A stretch of DNA of 64,000 nt from Rostratula benghalensis. Taxonomy: Eukaryota > Chordata > Aves > Charadriiformes > Rostratulidae. Position numbers and translations under genes: made by a program. Location of the stretch: contig VXAI01000337.1 of assembly GCA_013399305.1 (NCBI GenBank), positions 346,648 to 410,647 of the forward strand, given 5' to 3'. The notes beneath the pieces were generated by a model, which did no database searches, was not told the origin of the DNA, and saw only the letters and a list, made by a program, of their open reading frames with translations. How positions within the stretch are numbered: the stretch's first letter is position 1; each line of letters opens with the position of its first letter. Shown here in pieces: positions 1 through 12,788 of this stretch.

Positions 1-3000
1 TTTGAGGGGATGTTTCAATAATATTCAGGGGGCACTTTGAGCAAAATGTCAGGAAACCAGGTAATGCAGCTGACACTCTGTTTCCTGGCTGTCCCCTAGT
101 CTTGCAGGGGGAGTTTTAGGAAACCCAGGATATTTCAACTAGGTATTCTCAGCTGCACATGTGGCACAACAATTCCAGTGCCAAGAATTGCCTCTGATCA
201 TTTGCATTTAATGCAGAGTTACAGTGAACTCTTCAAATCGGTGCTGATCAAAACATATGTGGGAGGAGGTTTTATTTCAGAGTAGCTACCAAAAAATTAT
301 TAAAGGTTTTCCTGCAGAAAACAACAACTTCCTTTCAAAAAAAAAAAAAAAAAAAAGGTTAAAATCTGTGGAAGCAGCAGAAGCTGGGAGCCCAGTGCCT
401 CTGCGGCCCTCCTACCCTTGGATGGTGGGATTAGCAGTCCCACTGTGGGGCAAAGCTTGGATCTGCTGTCCTCTGGACATGTTGGGAAACCACACAGCTT
501 TTTAAGACCCTTCTGATTTTCATTTTAAATACAAAGTTTTGGTCCCAGTTCATTTGGCTGCTTTTTTTTTTTTTTTTTGGCCTGTGTTTATTTGCCCATT
601 CAGCTGGCTCGGTACGCGTTTCATTTCCCTGGCTCCTTTGGTGTTTCTTTGAAGTCCGAAGAGAACAAATATGCAAACCACCTTTCCTAGTGGGAAATTC
701 CTTCTGCAAACAGGCGAGTGCCAGCCTGGCTCTGGAGTGGTCAGCCCAGCTTGTTCGGGGGAGCAGGCTTGGAGGAGCTGTCACTGCCACCCTGCAGAGC
801 CATGTACCACCCAGGAGCCACAACGCCCATTCCCATCATGTGCATCGTATGCCCAGCCTGCACCACACAGGTCTTCCTTCCCAACAGCATCACCTTTGCC
901 CTTGAGCCATATGGGGACAAGCAGTGGCTGTGCTGGCACCTGGGAGGGTGCTCAGGGCAGAGCAGGGCTCCCTGGCACAGGCTGTGCCGGTCTGAGCAGC
1001 CTGGAGAAGAGCAGCTCGTGGTGGCTGCTTCCCTGCAGGAGATAGGAGAATTTCTGGTCAGGGCTGCCTCTCCCCACTTCGAGGTGAGCCCCGAGGCTGC
1101 ATCCCAGGCAGCCACGGAGAGGGTGAGTGAGCAAATTAATGAGGAATCCTTCACTGGGCTTGGAGAGCTGCTGCTCACGTTGTGCACAAACTCATTTTGG
1201 CGTTATTTCTCCCTGCTGCATCCTGGAGCAGCCAAATACCGCAAGAGAAGAACTTGTAGAAACAAAAGGCACTTCTCCCCAAGCCAAGTGGCACTGGAAA
1301 GAGCTCAGGCTGCAGTAAGCTTTCACTGCCCTACCTCTCTTCATAATTAAGCTTTGCATTAATATCAGATGAAAATAATGCTCAAAGCTCATTCCTTATT
1401 AATGGGGGAGGGTGGTTGCTGTTGTGTGTATGTGTTTAAAGGAGAGTGTTATACCTGCTGATCTTGATGAATGGGTCATTTGTGCTCTGAGTTTTCTCTG
1501 GAAATGAGGAGGAAAGTACACAGCCCCAGTGCTGATAAGGAATCCTGTTATTTTGTGTTCTGTAGCCATTTCTCCAGAAAGCTGTTGCTTCATTTGCATT
1601 GCTTTTTTAACCTTATATGCTCAGTGGGCCCAGGCGAGGCTTCTCTCTTCTTGAATTAAATGTAATCAGGCTGAGCAGCGAGGAAGAAATGATGAATGAG
1701 GACATCATTTTGGAAAACACATATCTCCTGACTGCTTATCTCAATGACATAAGAGGACTTGAATACAGTATGGAAAATAAATGCAGGCGAGGGCTCAGCG
1801 TATCACACTGGAGAATAATAGCTCAGAGGACTAGACCTGGCCAGAAACTATTTATTATTTAGGGCATTGCTGTTGTAATTTATAAAAGGTTAATCATTAA
1901 AACTTTAATTCTCTTCGAGGAAAATGGCTGAAGAGCTCTGGTATTTGTCACGGTTGCAGCAAGAAGGACCACAGCAATGCAAGAAGCAACCTGACCCATC
2001 CAAGAGCATATCTTTGTCCTTCCTATCTGCAACCAGACCCAGTGCCTGCTGGCCCTGCCACAGGAGGACTTTGAGAGCAAGGATGGGTGGCAGGAGAGTG
2101 CCCACAAAGGAGTCTTGCATAACTGTAGCTCCAGCAAGGAGCAGTTGTCCTTCAGGGAGGGCACCAAATAAAATCCCCTGTGCCTTGCAAGGAGCGCATC
2201 TCCTGGCCACCTTCCCAGGCTGGCAGCAGCAACTCAAAAAATGTCACAGCACATGAAGTCTCTAGAGGACAAGAGGAGAAAGGGACTCAAAGCTTCACGA
2301 AGTGGAAGAGCAGTGAGGTTATCTTATCATTTCTAAGGCCACGCTTTTAGGCCAGGGTGCGTTCATTAATGGCCCTGTGAACCCAGTGGATAAGGAGGAG
2401 AAGAAAGGGGGAATACTTGCCAAATAATTTGCTTTTCAAACACTCCAGTGTAGCACTGAAGTGACTTATTTGTGGTGTGACTTCCTGTAGATAAAAGATA
2501 TCTGATAAAGTCTGGCCACGCAGAGCTGAAATAGCATTTGAGCTGGCTTGTTCAATACAGGTCAGTGTGTAATTATGGAAATGTTCACAGTTTCATCTGG
2601 AGCAGAACAGGCCACTTGGCCATGACTAAAAAGGGGCTTTTTCTGCACTGATACCACAAATTCCATAGGAAACAAAGTGCCTTTGCAAATTCAAGTCATC
2701 TAGCCGTGGCTGTGTTCTGGTGGGGAAACCCTGCTCAGCATAAGAAGTACAGCACATGCCAGAACAAGTCCAGGGAGAGTTTACATTCAGGGAGTATTAA
2801 TTATGGTAAATAAAGATGGCAGAAAAGTCAGTGTTTAGAAAACAAATGGAGGGCTAGGCCCAGCTGAACCCGTGCTCAACCTCAAACAACCCCCCCAGAC
2901 TTTGAATATTTGAACTCTGAGATTTGAGACAGTCCTCATGCTAATTGAAAAATGCTTATGAATGCAAGACAGTGTAGTTTACTTGCCCTCTATGTCAAGC

Positions 3001-4450
3001 ATATTTCACTGCAGAAAAGGCCTCGAATGCTGTGGGAATTCTTGCCTGCCCAGCCACCCCCAGGGCCGTGCAGTAAATCAGTTTGTGTTAAAACACATTG
3101 CCCAGGGAGCAGCCAGGTTCCTGATGGAGCTGAAGGAACCATCGAGCCTTCCTTGAAGGTTTCCAATATCTGGATGTGGAAGAAGAAGCTTTGGTTAGTG
3201 ATTCAGGTCCTAAATTAATTGAACTGAAGTGGGTATTAATTAGCATCTCTGTTTATTGATATTGCCATAAGATTTTCCTTTATTTCAAGGTGTGGCTGTT
3301 TTGCTTAGCTCATGAACTCCAGGTATCAGGGCTCTCTCCTGGGATGCAGCCCTTCTCTGAGTGCACTCCTCACACCATTGGTGTACAAAAGGTACAAATG
3401 CAACTGCTGGGAAAAAGGTGAGAGCAGCAAAGAAAGCATTAAATATATGTATTCATTCCTCTTGTTGACCTCTGTCATTACTGGGAGGCAAAATTTATAG
3501 CAGCCCCATCCTGGTGGTATCTTGCACTTTCCTGTGATGCTCCAAGGCTGCTGCAGGATTGAGATTGAGAGGATTGAGAACACCCAGATCTGAAGCTCTG
3601 ATTTGGCCATGTGTAGCCTTCAAGCCACATGCAGCTTCGGTTCTTCTGGAGAACAGGGTGTGGGATGGGGTTAAGCTGGGAAAGGACTCCGGAGAGCTTC
3701 TGTCCAAAGCAGCAGCAGCAGCAACCTTCTGTAGCAGGTGCTTGGCATCCCTCCTGACTGCAGCCTGGGGTAGGGGGTTGGAGGATTTAGTTCAGAAAGC
3801 CTGTGGGTCCCTGGGGAACAGACATGTAGGCCTATGTCAAAATCATGGATCGAGGTTCAGTACGGCAAACTGAGAATTGGGACCAAACTGCTTTTGGAAA
3901 TCCTTCAATGACCTCCTTACCAAAAATGGCAGTTATCCTTTTGGCATTTCTTTCTCATTTTTTTTTTTTCAGTTTCACTTTTAAAGCATATATTTTCCAG
4001 TTTTTATTAAGTCTCCCCTTGTTTCTGATTTACTTTGGCAATTATCTGTAAGTAGGAGTGCGGTGCTATGAATCTGAGGTGTTCTTCTGCTGGCTGAAAA
4101 GCCACTAAATCTTGGAAACTAACTATGAAATCTAAAAGCAGAACAGAGACAATGGCTGGAGCAACATTTCCTCAGAAAAAGAGTGGTGGAAACATCAAAC
4201 ATGACGAGTTTTTTGCCTCTAAGATGGTGTGTGACAATGGAGAAGGTACTACTCAAGGTGCTCCCATCCTGCTGCTCCAGGCTCAATGAGGACATGCTGG
4301 TTGCTGACACAGCTTCCCTGGGAAAGATACCACCCTCTTTCCCCTTCTCTTTCCATCTGTAACTTGGGAGTAGAGGTAGCACCTGCAAAGTGAAGTCAGG
4401 TAAGGGATACTTTTGGCAATAGCTATTTTGAAGACCACCATGCGGTGATC
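1..4450. other. Intergenic DNA, no gene recognised
   Basis: Single-copy-looking DNA with A20 at 337-356, T17 at 562-578 and a short AGC run near 3711. Open frames here, including a 210-codon one at 718-1350, have no recognisable domain or conserved motif. The stretch at about 1620-1870 is AT-rich and repeat-free and could be a conserved non-coding element, but nothing in it is specific. Confidence 0.6.
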
Positions 4451-4489
4451 TCACAGATCACACAATAAGTGGCAAAGTGTGATCTGTGA
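4451..4489. repeat. Perfect 13-bp inverted repeat, 13-nt loop
   Basis: Arms TCACAGATCACAC (4451-4463) and its exact complement (4477-4489) flank AATAAGTGGCAAA. It could form a hairpin in RNA or a small cruciform. It is too short and isolated for a typical miRNA precursor and has no T-run typical of a Pol III terminator. Confidence 0.8.
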
Positions 4490-5980
4490 CAAAGGGAACC
4501 TCTAGCCTGTAAAGTAATCCTTTTTGGAAGGGCCACGGGAGCCTGTCAGGTGCTCATCCTTCAAAGGTGGCTGCTGCATAGGCCATGGGCTCCTCACTCG
4601 CACGCAGAACAAAAACCAGTGTCTGTGAGGTAAGAAGACGTGAAGGGGAAATAGTCGTGTGTGTCCCCCCTCCATATTTGCACACTGGTCTCAGATTGCA
4701 TCATATAAATCAGCCCCACCAACTCATCGTTCTGAAATATTGTATTTGCTTTGGATCAGTTCACAACCAGATTGCTTTTATTTTGTTTCATAAGAAGTTG
4801 AGATTGGAGATGTATGGACACGTTACTCTTTATGTTTGCATCTGCCACCCTGGCAGGAGAAAAATGGTTGCTTGGGTTTTGCAAACAGTCTCCAATTATT
4901 TTTGTAAAACGGTTTGGATGAAATACTGTTGGTTTATATAATTAGCTGAAATAATAAACTAGCAACAGTTTGGGTTTGTTTCCTTTCAGAATGAAAAATA
5001 CTGCAATGAGCTCAACATTCTATAGTGCGGTTTAGCACGAAACATAATGCCATAATGTGAAGAATTTGGGGCAGATCACAGACTTTACCCAGCCCCAGTG
5101 GTGGTCCTGAGTGGAGGGACCTGTATTGGCCGTAGGTTTTCCACTCAATTCTCGCAAAGGCAGTGCTGCCAGGATGGGGTGTGATGTCCCTGCAGAAAAG
5201 GGATGTTTCCAGGCAGGCAAAAGGAGCTGCAGAAGAGCACAATGCTTCAGACTTGCGTGTTCCTAACATGACAGACAAGCCAGCTTAGGTTGACCTCCTC
5301 CTTTTCTTACCAGCCTGATTATCTAGACAGACTGAAAACTTACTCCAGGGAGTGCCAAAGGACATACCCCTGATGCACACAAGCAGAAAGGAGAGATGCT
5401 CCCACTGCGCAGCTACTCATGGGCAAGAGATGACTGCAGCAGCCTCAGTAAGCCAGGCCAGAAGGTCCTGGCATGATGGTGGGCAGCTTGCTTCTCTCCT
5501 TCATCCTTTTTTCAGCCCTTGAAGCAATTTGGTGATTCGGGTGCACTGGGAGCGTTTGGTGCTGCTCCTGGGGGTGTCTGCACTCTCTGCACTGCAGCAT
5601 CTGCTGGTCCTGGGCACCAAGCATGGAAATTGCTTCCTTTGCCCATGTTTAATAAAAGAAAGCAAGCAACAATCTAAGTAGCAAATGCTGGATACTACTA
5701 AAATGATGTAGTGTTGAGTCAGCTTTGGCAAAGACGTGTGGGTTTTTTAAACACTTTTGAACCTGACAGTACCCATTTTTATCCTGTACAACAACCCTGC
5801 CTTCCTTCTCACTGCTCAGCATACCCTCCCTGTGCTCCTCCACCCTGCATGAGTTGTGCACACTTGGATAGTGGATCAATCACCGTCATAGCTGTTGTCC
5901 TCAAGGTTTATTAATGCTTTCCAACTGAATTCCTGTTTTCCTGCTAATAATTAGTGGAACACTTTTGTGGGCATGCAATT

Positions 5981-6008
5981 ATTCAGGGGGCAAGCTTGCC
6001 CCCTGAAT
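5981..6008. repeat. Perfect 28-bp palindrome centred on AAGCTT
   Basis: The half-site ATTCAGGGGGCAAG is followed at once by its exact reverse complement, with no spacer; the match stops at 5980/6009. The first 12 bases of the half-site recur at 23-34. Perfect spacer-less palindromes of this length are uncommon in unique DNA. Confidence 0.9.
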
Positions 6009-6576
6009 GCTGGTGGGTAATTAGTAAGCCTTGCATCCAGCTACAAGCAAGTAATTTTTAATTTCTGCTATATGCTTGAGGCTGGGATTATTTCACTGCA
6101 GGACTGTCTTCACTCCAAGCAATACTTAGGAAGAAAGAGGAGCTGATGTGTGTGAAGGAAATGAGAAGGGGTACAGGTGTTACCCACAGGGATTCGTTCG
6201 GCCTCACAGTTTATATTAGCAGGGTTGTTCCTGCACTTGGACTTGTAGAGCTGTGACTGGAAGGAGGAGAGGTCTGAAAGGTCTGGAAAGAGGACAAATT
6301 AGGAATTTGATCCAGCTGCTGCTAGTGGGTGTGAAGGAAAGCTACGCTGAAAGAGATGTGTCATGGTGCCAGAGCAATGAACTTATGGGGCTTGTGTGGA
6401 TTGGGCTTGTTCCTGCTTTGACCAATAGTGGGTTGGGCAAAGCCATGACAGAAATGCTTCTGCAGCAGCAGTGGGGAGTCTGGCTATGGAGAAAACCAGG
6501 TTGGGTTTATTTATGCTCCTCTTGTTTAAGCAAAGCCGCAGGTATCACTTCACTAACTCAGCTAATAGCTGCTATC

Positions 6577-6647
6577 TGTGCCCAGCAGTTCTGTCTAATT
6601 TTTGGTAGACAGGCAATGCTTGGGACTAGATACAACTGCTGGGCACA
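6577..6647. repeat. Nested inverted repeat (14-bp and 7-bp stems)
   Basis: TGTGCCCAGCAGTT (6577-6590) pairs perfectly with 6634-6647. Immediately inside, CTGTCTA (6591-6597) pairs with TAGACAG (6606-6612) across an 8-nt loop. The result is a coaxial 21-bp hairpin with one 21-nt bulge on the 3' side. Confidence 0.8.
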
Positions 6648-9600
6648 GCTCCAATTCCCTGTGCTAGAGATAGATATAGGGCTGTATGTGGACTAAAGAT
6701 AATATGTGGTCTTTTGCATTGTTATCCTTCATAATTTTAGTGTAAATTATGTTTGGTGGTCAGAATAGCTGGCCAAGCTGGGAGTTAACTTTCTGCTTCA
6801 AAATAGTGCAGCTTGGCAGCTCAGTTTGTCCTTTACAGGTTCATTTTGGTAGAAGCTAGAATCTGAGAGGCTTAAAAATTAAAAGGAAGAGTCTGATTGC
6901 TGTAAAGTACGGGTTTAACTTGTGGCACAGTCTTTTTTTTTTCCTTACACTTTCTCTGTTGGCCCCAGGCAGGATAACAGAGCTATCCATACAGGCAATG
7001 TCAGTATTTTTATGCTGAAAGTAAAATTTAGTCTGAGGAAGCCACCACCTCTCTCCAATGCAGCCTTCCTAAGGCCAACGTATTCCTCTTCCAGACATCT
7101 GAATATGGAAAAGAATGCAAAACACACTGAAAAAGCAGACCCTGTCAGTCATCCCTTGCCAGCTGTCAGCCTGGATGGATGCAGAAGTCAAATGCTGCCA
7201 TCTTCATCCAGTCACTTGCGTGCCCAGGTTGAAGGTAATGACTCAGGAGGTGGGATGCAAACTCTTCTATGGGATGTACTGTGGATGTCTGGCTTTGCAG
7301 ATGAGTGGAGGTGCTGCTCTACAACAGGATAAAATGGGGCCATTGCCAGCTTGTGCCAAGTGGCCAGGGTGACATAGGTGCATGGGTGACAGCCATCCTG
7401 GGAGACATGGCAGGGCCCCTCACTGGCAGTGGGACACCTTCAGCTGATGCAGAAGCAGGATGCAGGGTTATCCTTGGGGAGCTAGGAGTTCCCAGTGCTG
7501 CAGTGCATCCCTGACTGCAGCTTCTGCAGGAGCTGTGTGCGCTGGACCTGACCCCACACTGTGTGAGGATGTAGGGGTTGGTGGCTTTGGCTCCCCAGAA
7601 GCAGGGTGGTCACTGAGCCAGGTTTGTTGTGGCAGCAAGGGGCTGCTGGCAATAGTTCCCACCTTTCTGCCCTGAGTACACATCATACCAGAAAGCTTTT
7701 GCAGGGCTGTAATGACACTACCAGCACCCGCTTCCCCATCCCTCTCCTGATGATAAATCCATCACCCTGCACACACGGTTACAGTCCTGACCATACCACA
7801 GTCAGCAGCAAATACAGTCCACTGGAGTCCCTTTAGATGGGCTTTTATTCTATTTGTTTCGTTATGCTGTTATGGCTCTCCTCAGACACAGTGCTAATTA
7901 ACTCAATCCCATCCTAGCAAGTCCTGGCTCCCACATCATCTCCAGGGTTTCCAGTCCAGGGAATTGTAACAGATCATTTATCCCAGGAGGTTTAATTGGA
8001 TGGTTTTTTCCATGATGGAGCTATTAGCAGAAGGACTCATGATTGCAGAGGTGCATTCAAATCTCTAATTCAGTGTGTAGCATCAGAATTTGTATAGATT
8101 TTAAATAATTCATCACCGGGCTTCAGTATATTAAATCATTCAAATTAGGAATCTAGAATTCTGTTCTGCAGACAGCTAGTGTGTGTCATCGTTGGAGATT
8201 AGCTCTGCTGCCTGTGTCCATGCAGAGGAGGAGGAGTTTAGACAAATTAAGTGAGAGGAAGTAACTTGCAGCAAAAGATACAAGAAAATCTGACACACAA
8301 AAATGCTGTGAGAGCCCCTAGGCAGCTGTGGACTGGCTGTTGCTGATATGCAGCTTGGACACTACTGAGGTGCTGGGAAACTTAATTAGTAAAGACCATT
8401 GCCTGGGACTGCAAGGTTAGACCACTTGCATGGTCTAGGTAAAGTCTTTGGGCTTCAACCCATGAGCTCCCAGTGTGTGGGGGTTGTCTGCTTGCTGCCC
8501 ACTGTGCTGCGTGTGGATTGCACACCTCTGGAGGCTGCGAGATGCTCTTGCTCTTTGCTGTGTCCTACCTGTGACTGTAACACAAGGCAGCATGGACACT
8601 CGTACCCCTTAACAGATGCAAGCAGCAGAGGTGGACTCTCAGTCACAGCTGGTAGAGACCTGAGGTTTGACAGATTCCCAAACCCACTGCAGCTCTGCTG
8701 AGAACTGCTGCCCAGGGGTGGTTCAGGAATACGGACCTATGGCTTCATTTTGTAGCTGCATGTTTTCTGGGCTGGCTCTGCCTCTCTTCCTTTATTGACC
8801 CAAAGGCAGTCCTTGAAAGCATGCTCCAGCAGGGATGAATCAGGAGGGGGGGTGTGGGTAGCATCTCCCAGATGATGAGATCTGCTCAGCCTGTCAAAGG
8901 TTATACCCCAGCCACAAAGTCAGCTGGAGCCTTTCGTCTCAGAGTCTTTGGGAAATACTGCTGTTCAGGAGGGGGCTGATTCTGCAAGGTCCCAACACCT
9001 CTTCACCTCGACAGGAGCAGGAAGCACTCAACACCTCTCCTAGGATCTCAGCACATTGCACTAGAATTTGAAACCTTTTGTCTCCCTCTTGTTTTTATAC
9101 ATTACAGTCACATTATAAAGAAGTCCTGCAGAACATTCAATTACTTACTGCACAATTATAATCATATTTGTATACCTATAAGTAGGTCACCAGTCTCTCA
9201 GGTTAATCAATTATAATGGCATTCACACTGATTTCTTTCATAAATCACTGGCTTTTAGCGTATCCACTGAGATAATGGAGGAAAACCATCTAATTTTGAT
9301 CTAACTAGAATAAAATGTGAACGTACATAATTTGCTCTTACAAAGTGTATCTAATGTTCTCTACATCTGTATTTATTTGTGCTGTTTCATGCTGCATATC
9401 ACTTAAGTGGCAAAAAAAAAAGCTCACACAGGCTGCTGCGCTTAAAGCTAAATGACCCAGTGTAATACAATTTATCTGCATTTATTTTACATTGTTCATC
9501 ATGACAGATATTTTAATAACCCACTTCTGATGGCTGATGCACTGATTACCAATCACGCTGGAATTTGAGGCCCGACAGCAAGACTGTTTGGTGTGCTGCA

Positions 9601-9931
9601 AGAGTATTTGTTTTGCCATCTAAACTAAGCAGTTAAGGGGAGAGGGAGGGCTTTACTCAGGCTGGAGACTGTCAAGGCTTTAGGGCATAGCTGGGTGCCA
9701 CCAAACAGTGAACATCTGCTGAGCCACTGACATCGTAGCTGTTCTAGTGCCTAGCCAAGCTGCAGCTTTCAGACACCTCAGTGAGTGGGATGGATTGTAA
9801 CTGCATAGTTTGTCTCTTCTGGCACCTTAACTAGGGTGCCTCGGCCACCCTCAGTGGTCACCTGGGGCAGTCTTGCTTGGCTGGCACCAGGGGAGTGGGA
9901 TATAGATTGTAAGTACAACATAGATGTTGCT

Positions 9932-10088
9932 CACAGGAGCTGTGGCTGCCCCATCCCTAGAGGGGTTCAAGACCAGGTTGGATGGGGCTTGGAGCAACCT
10001 GGTCTGGTGGGAGGTGTCCCTGCCCAGGGCAGGGGGTTTGGAACTGGGATGGCCTTCAAGGTCCCTTCCAACTCTAACCATTCTATGA
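9932..10088 (+). mobile_element. CR1 LINE 3' end fragment
   Basis: Contains the CR1 3'-terminal block GAGCTGTGGCTGCCCCATCC, then GGTTGGATGGGGCTTGGAGC, AAGGTCCCTTCCAAC and the tail CCATTCTATGAAG. It is truncated at its 5' end. The tail carries only one ATTCTATGA unit. Confidence 0.9.
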
Positions 10089-10285
10089 AGTAAGGAGCAA
10101 GACATAGACCTCTACTACCAGATCTGGATGATCCTAGTTTAACTGGAGAAGAGCCCTATGGAGATGTTCAGGGACTTGGGATGCCTACTCTGCAAGGCTC
10201 TGGCTGATGGGACAGGGCTGGTGAAGGGGCAAGTTAACACCAGCCTACAGCTCTCTGTACTCAAACTCTTCTTGGAAGAGACAAA

Positions 10286-10360
10286 TGATGTTACAAGGGG
10301 CAAGAGCAGCTTGGGAGGCTCAAACTGGACATCAGGAAAGACTTCTTCCCTGTGAGAGAG
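10286..10360 (+). mobile_element. Possible CR1 internal fragment
   Basis: The run ACAAGGGGCAAGAGC followed by GGAGGCTCAAACTGGACATC and AGGAAAGACTTCTTCCCTG resembles the CR1 segment that normally precedes the 3' end. It lies downstream of the 3'-end fragment at 9932-10088, so the two are separate or rearranged insertions. The match is short and diverged. Confidence 0.5.
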
Positions 10361-12788
10361 ACGTGTTCCTGATCATCTGCTGGGGTTGTGGCATCTGCAT
10401 CCTGGGTGGTTTTCATGCCCTGGCTACACAAAACCACGGCCAAGCTCATAAAGTGTTTTGGATGAGAGGCTCTGGAGTTCCCTTCCTGCTAACACTGCTG
10501 TGATCCCTTGCTTCAAGTACCCCTGAAAGGGTGTGCAAGAAGGGTAACACAATGGGGTGTGAATCCTTCCCTTTGTAGAAAATATCCCCTGGGTTTTGAT
10601 CGTCAGGGAAGGGCAGAGTGATCCCTCATCATCTCACTGAGGGACATCCCTATGCTGGCAGGGAGATGGAGGGTCTGGTGTCAGCAAAGACCATTTCCTG
10701 CCATGAGCATGATTGTACACTCATTGCAAACAAAGTTGGTGTCTGAACAAACCCTTCCTGAGATGCAAACATCTGCCCTCCATCCAGTCCCTTATGGAGC
10801 AAATGGAGCCAACTACCTTTAGCTTTCTGTCTTTGGGAAAGTCTGCCCAGGCATTCCTTTGCCTTCCAGCCTGAAAAATTCCAGTGTTGGAGTGGTGATG
10901 ACACAGGGACTATGTCCTGAACAAAACCAGTGTGCAAATTAAACTTTTTTTCTTTTTCTTTAACCTTACTTGCAGCCTTCTGCTAAAAATATCCGTATTT
11001 TCAGAAGTTGCTGCTGCCTGAGAAATGAGTAAACAGTGTTTTCAGACCCTCTTGTGAGGGTTTTTCTGTGTGTTTTCCAGTAAACCAAGAATTTTTATAC
11101 CTGCTTTTCTGGTGGAAGAAAAAAAAAATGGAAAATTTTATACAGGGGATGCTTGCTGCATGCAGCTGTTTGTTTTTGACAAAAAGTTTCTGGGTTGTTT
11201 TTTTTTTTCCTTGAAACTGTTTACTGACAAAAATAAATTACTTCTGCTACTGTGGGATGAGGATGTGCTGGGGTGAACTGGATGGGGGCAGGGCCCTGTT
11301 TTTGGTGAGTAATTTTGGTGCCCCCACGTGCACGGCATGAGCTGTGGGAAGGGGTGCCAGCACAGCCCTCCACATCTGCTGTGACACTGCTCATCTCTCC
11401 TCCAGAGAAGTGTTTGTGAGGATTTATGTGTGTTAGGCTCCTGTTTTAGGAAGGAAATGTGTCAGTGGATCATAAATGTTCCAAGTGATTTCACATTTGC
11501 TGAAATTTTTGGTTGCCTTAGCCCAAGCAGTAGGTACATTGCAGTTTAGCATTTTATTTGCACTTTCAGGGAATTTACTGCCTTTGGAAAGCAAGTCAAT
11601 ACTCCCAAAGGGAAGTTGATTCCCATTGGGATCAATAACCTGCAGGAAAGGGTCTGCCACCACCCCAGGGTGCTCCCTGGCCCTGCTCTGCAGAGGGCAC
11701 TGCAGGAGGTGGTGAGAAGCAACTTATTTCTTAAATTGTTTTATATCTGAGTAGATGCTTTTTAATCTGATTCTATTTCTACGGGAGTCTGGAAGTCCTA
11801 CACATCTGAAATGACAGCAGATGGCACAATAGAGGGTTTAGCTGAGTTTTAGGTATGCAGATGACTCTAATTAATTAACAGTAATCTCTTTAAAATGTAT
11901 GGCAGAGTAATACCAGCCTAGTCTATAGAAAGATTATTTGGGACTTAATAAAGGCCTGGGAGCAATGAATTTTGCAATACCCCATGGTTAAGCAGATGAT
12001 ATCAGCCCTTTGGTGGGTAGAGTTTGGATTTGCCATTTTCCAGAGGATCCTTTGTGTTTGCTACTCGGAGTCTGTCTGCACCAGTCTCTACAAGGGATGC
12101 CTGTAGTCCCCCACGTTCCCTTGCAGATCTCAGGTGTCATCACCCAGGCTTTGCAAGTGGAAAATTTTTATGCTATAAAGCATACAGGCTCAGGTATAGT
12201 TGCAAGGGAAAAAATAGACTATTTTGTTAAGAACAGATAGTTAGCTTATTACCTTATAAGCACCTATCTAAGCTCTGTTTAATTAATGAAACATGATTTA
12301 AAGCAAAACTACTGCACTATAAGCTTTTCTAATTACGCAATAAGATGCTGTCCACCAGATTAAAATTTTAATTAGCTTAATTTAGAAATAGAAAAAGCAT
12401 TAGGTTTCTAGTTCGGGAACATCTGAAAATTACCTCGGGGAGGGGGGGGAGTGAAGTGGGGTGGGCGGGAATTGAAGAGCAGTTGAGCATTGTGCATGTC
12501 CTCACATCTGCTCTTTTCTGCAAGACATCAGCAGATCCCAGTGGGTTTGAGCTCCTGGGTTTGCTTGCCAGAGGCTGTCTGGGGGCATTGTGGGGGTCCT
12601 AGGTGCAGAGGACAGTGCACAGGGGTACCCTTGGTTTTCCCCAGCGCTCATTTCCAGCCCCAGCTGCCTGCTGTCCCTCTGGCTCTGCTTTGAGAAGGTG
12701 GAAATACGCCATCTATAATAGAGACATTTGTCCTTTTTTGTTTTGTTTTGGTTTGGTTTGGTTTTTTTTTTCTCTTTCCTTTCCCCCA
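10361..12788. other. Intergenic DNA, no gene recognised
   Basis: No repeat family identified. A G-rich stretch at 12437-12469 could form a G-quadruplex on the plus strand. The AT-rich stretch at 12230-12420 (TTAATTAATG, TAATTACGCAA, TTTTAATTAGC) has clustered homeodomain-type ATTA/TAAT cores. T/G-rich TTTGG repeats lie at 12738-12772. Confidence 0.55.

Larger units (their letters stand above)
4490..9931. other. Intergenic DNA, no gene recognised
   Basis: No interspersed repeat recognised before 9.93 kb. The palindromes at 5981-6008 and 6577-6647 are listed separately. The stretch at 9060-9560 is AT-rich with many TAAT/ATTA cores and no repeat signature. The 147-codon frame at 6253-6696 is unrecognised and overlaps the inverted repeat at 6577, so I treat it as chance. 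Confidence 0.6.

Noticed and set aside
337..356. A20 run, and similar A/T runs throughout, as tails of processed pseudogenes
   Set aside because: No gene-like sequence or target duplication lies next to the runs I examined, and CR1 does not use poly(A) tails; simple homopolymers fit better.
718..1350. 210-codon plus-strand open frame near the window start
   Set aside because: No recognisable domain, no splice or promoter context, and several overlapping frames of similar length on both strands point to moderately GC-rich non-coding DNA.
6253..6696. 147-codon open frame as a possible gene
   Set aside because: No family resemblance, and its 3' part lies on an inverted repeat; no promoter or splice evidence.
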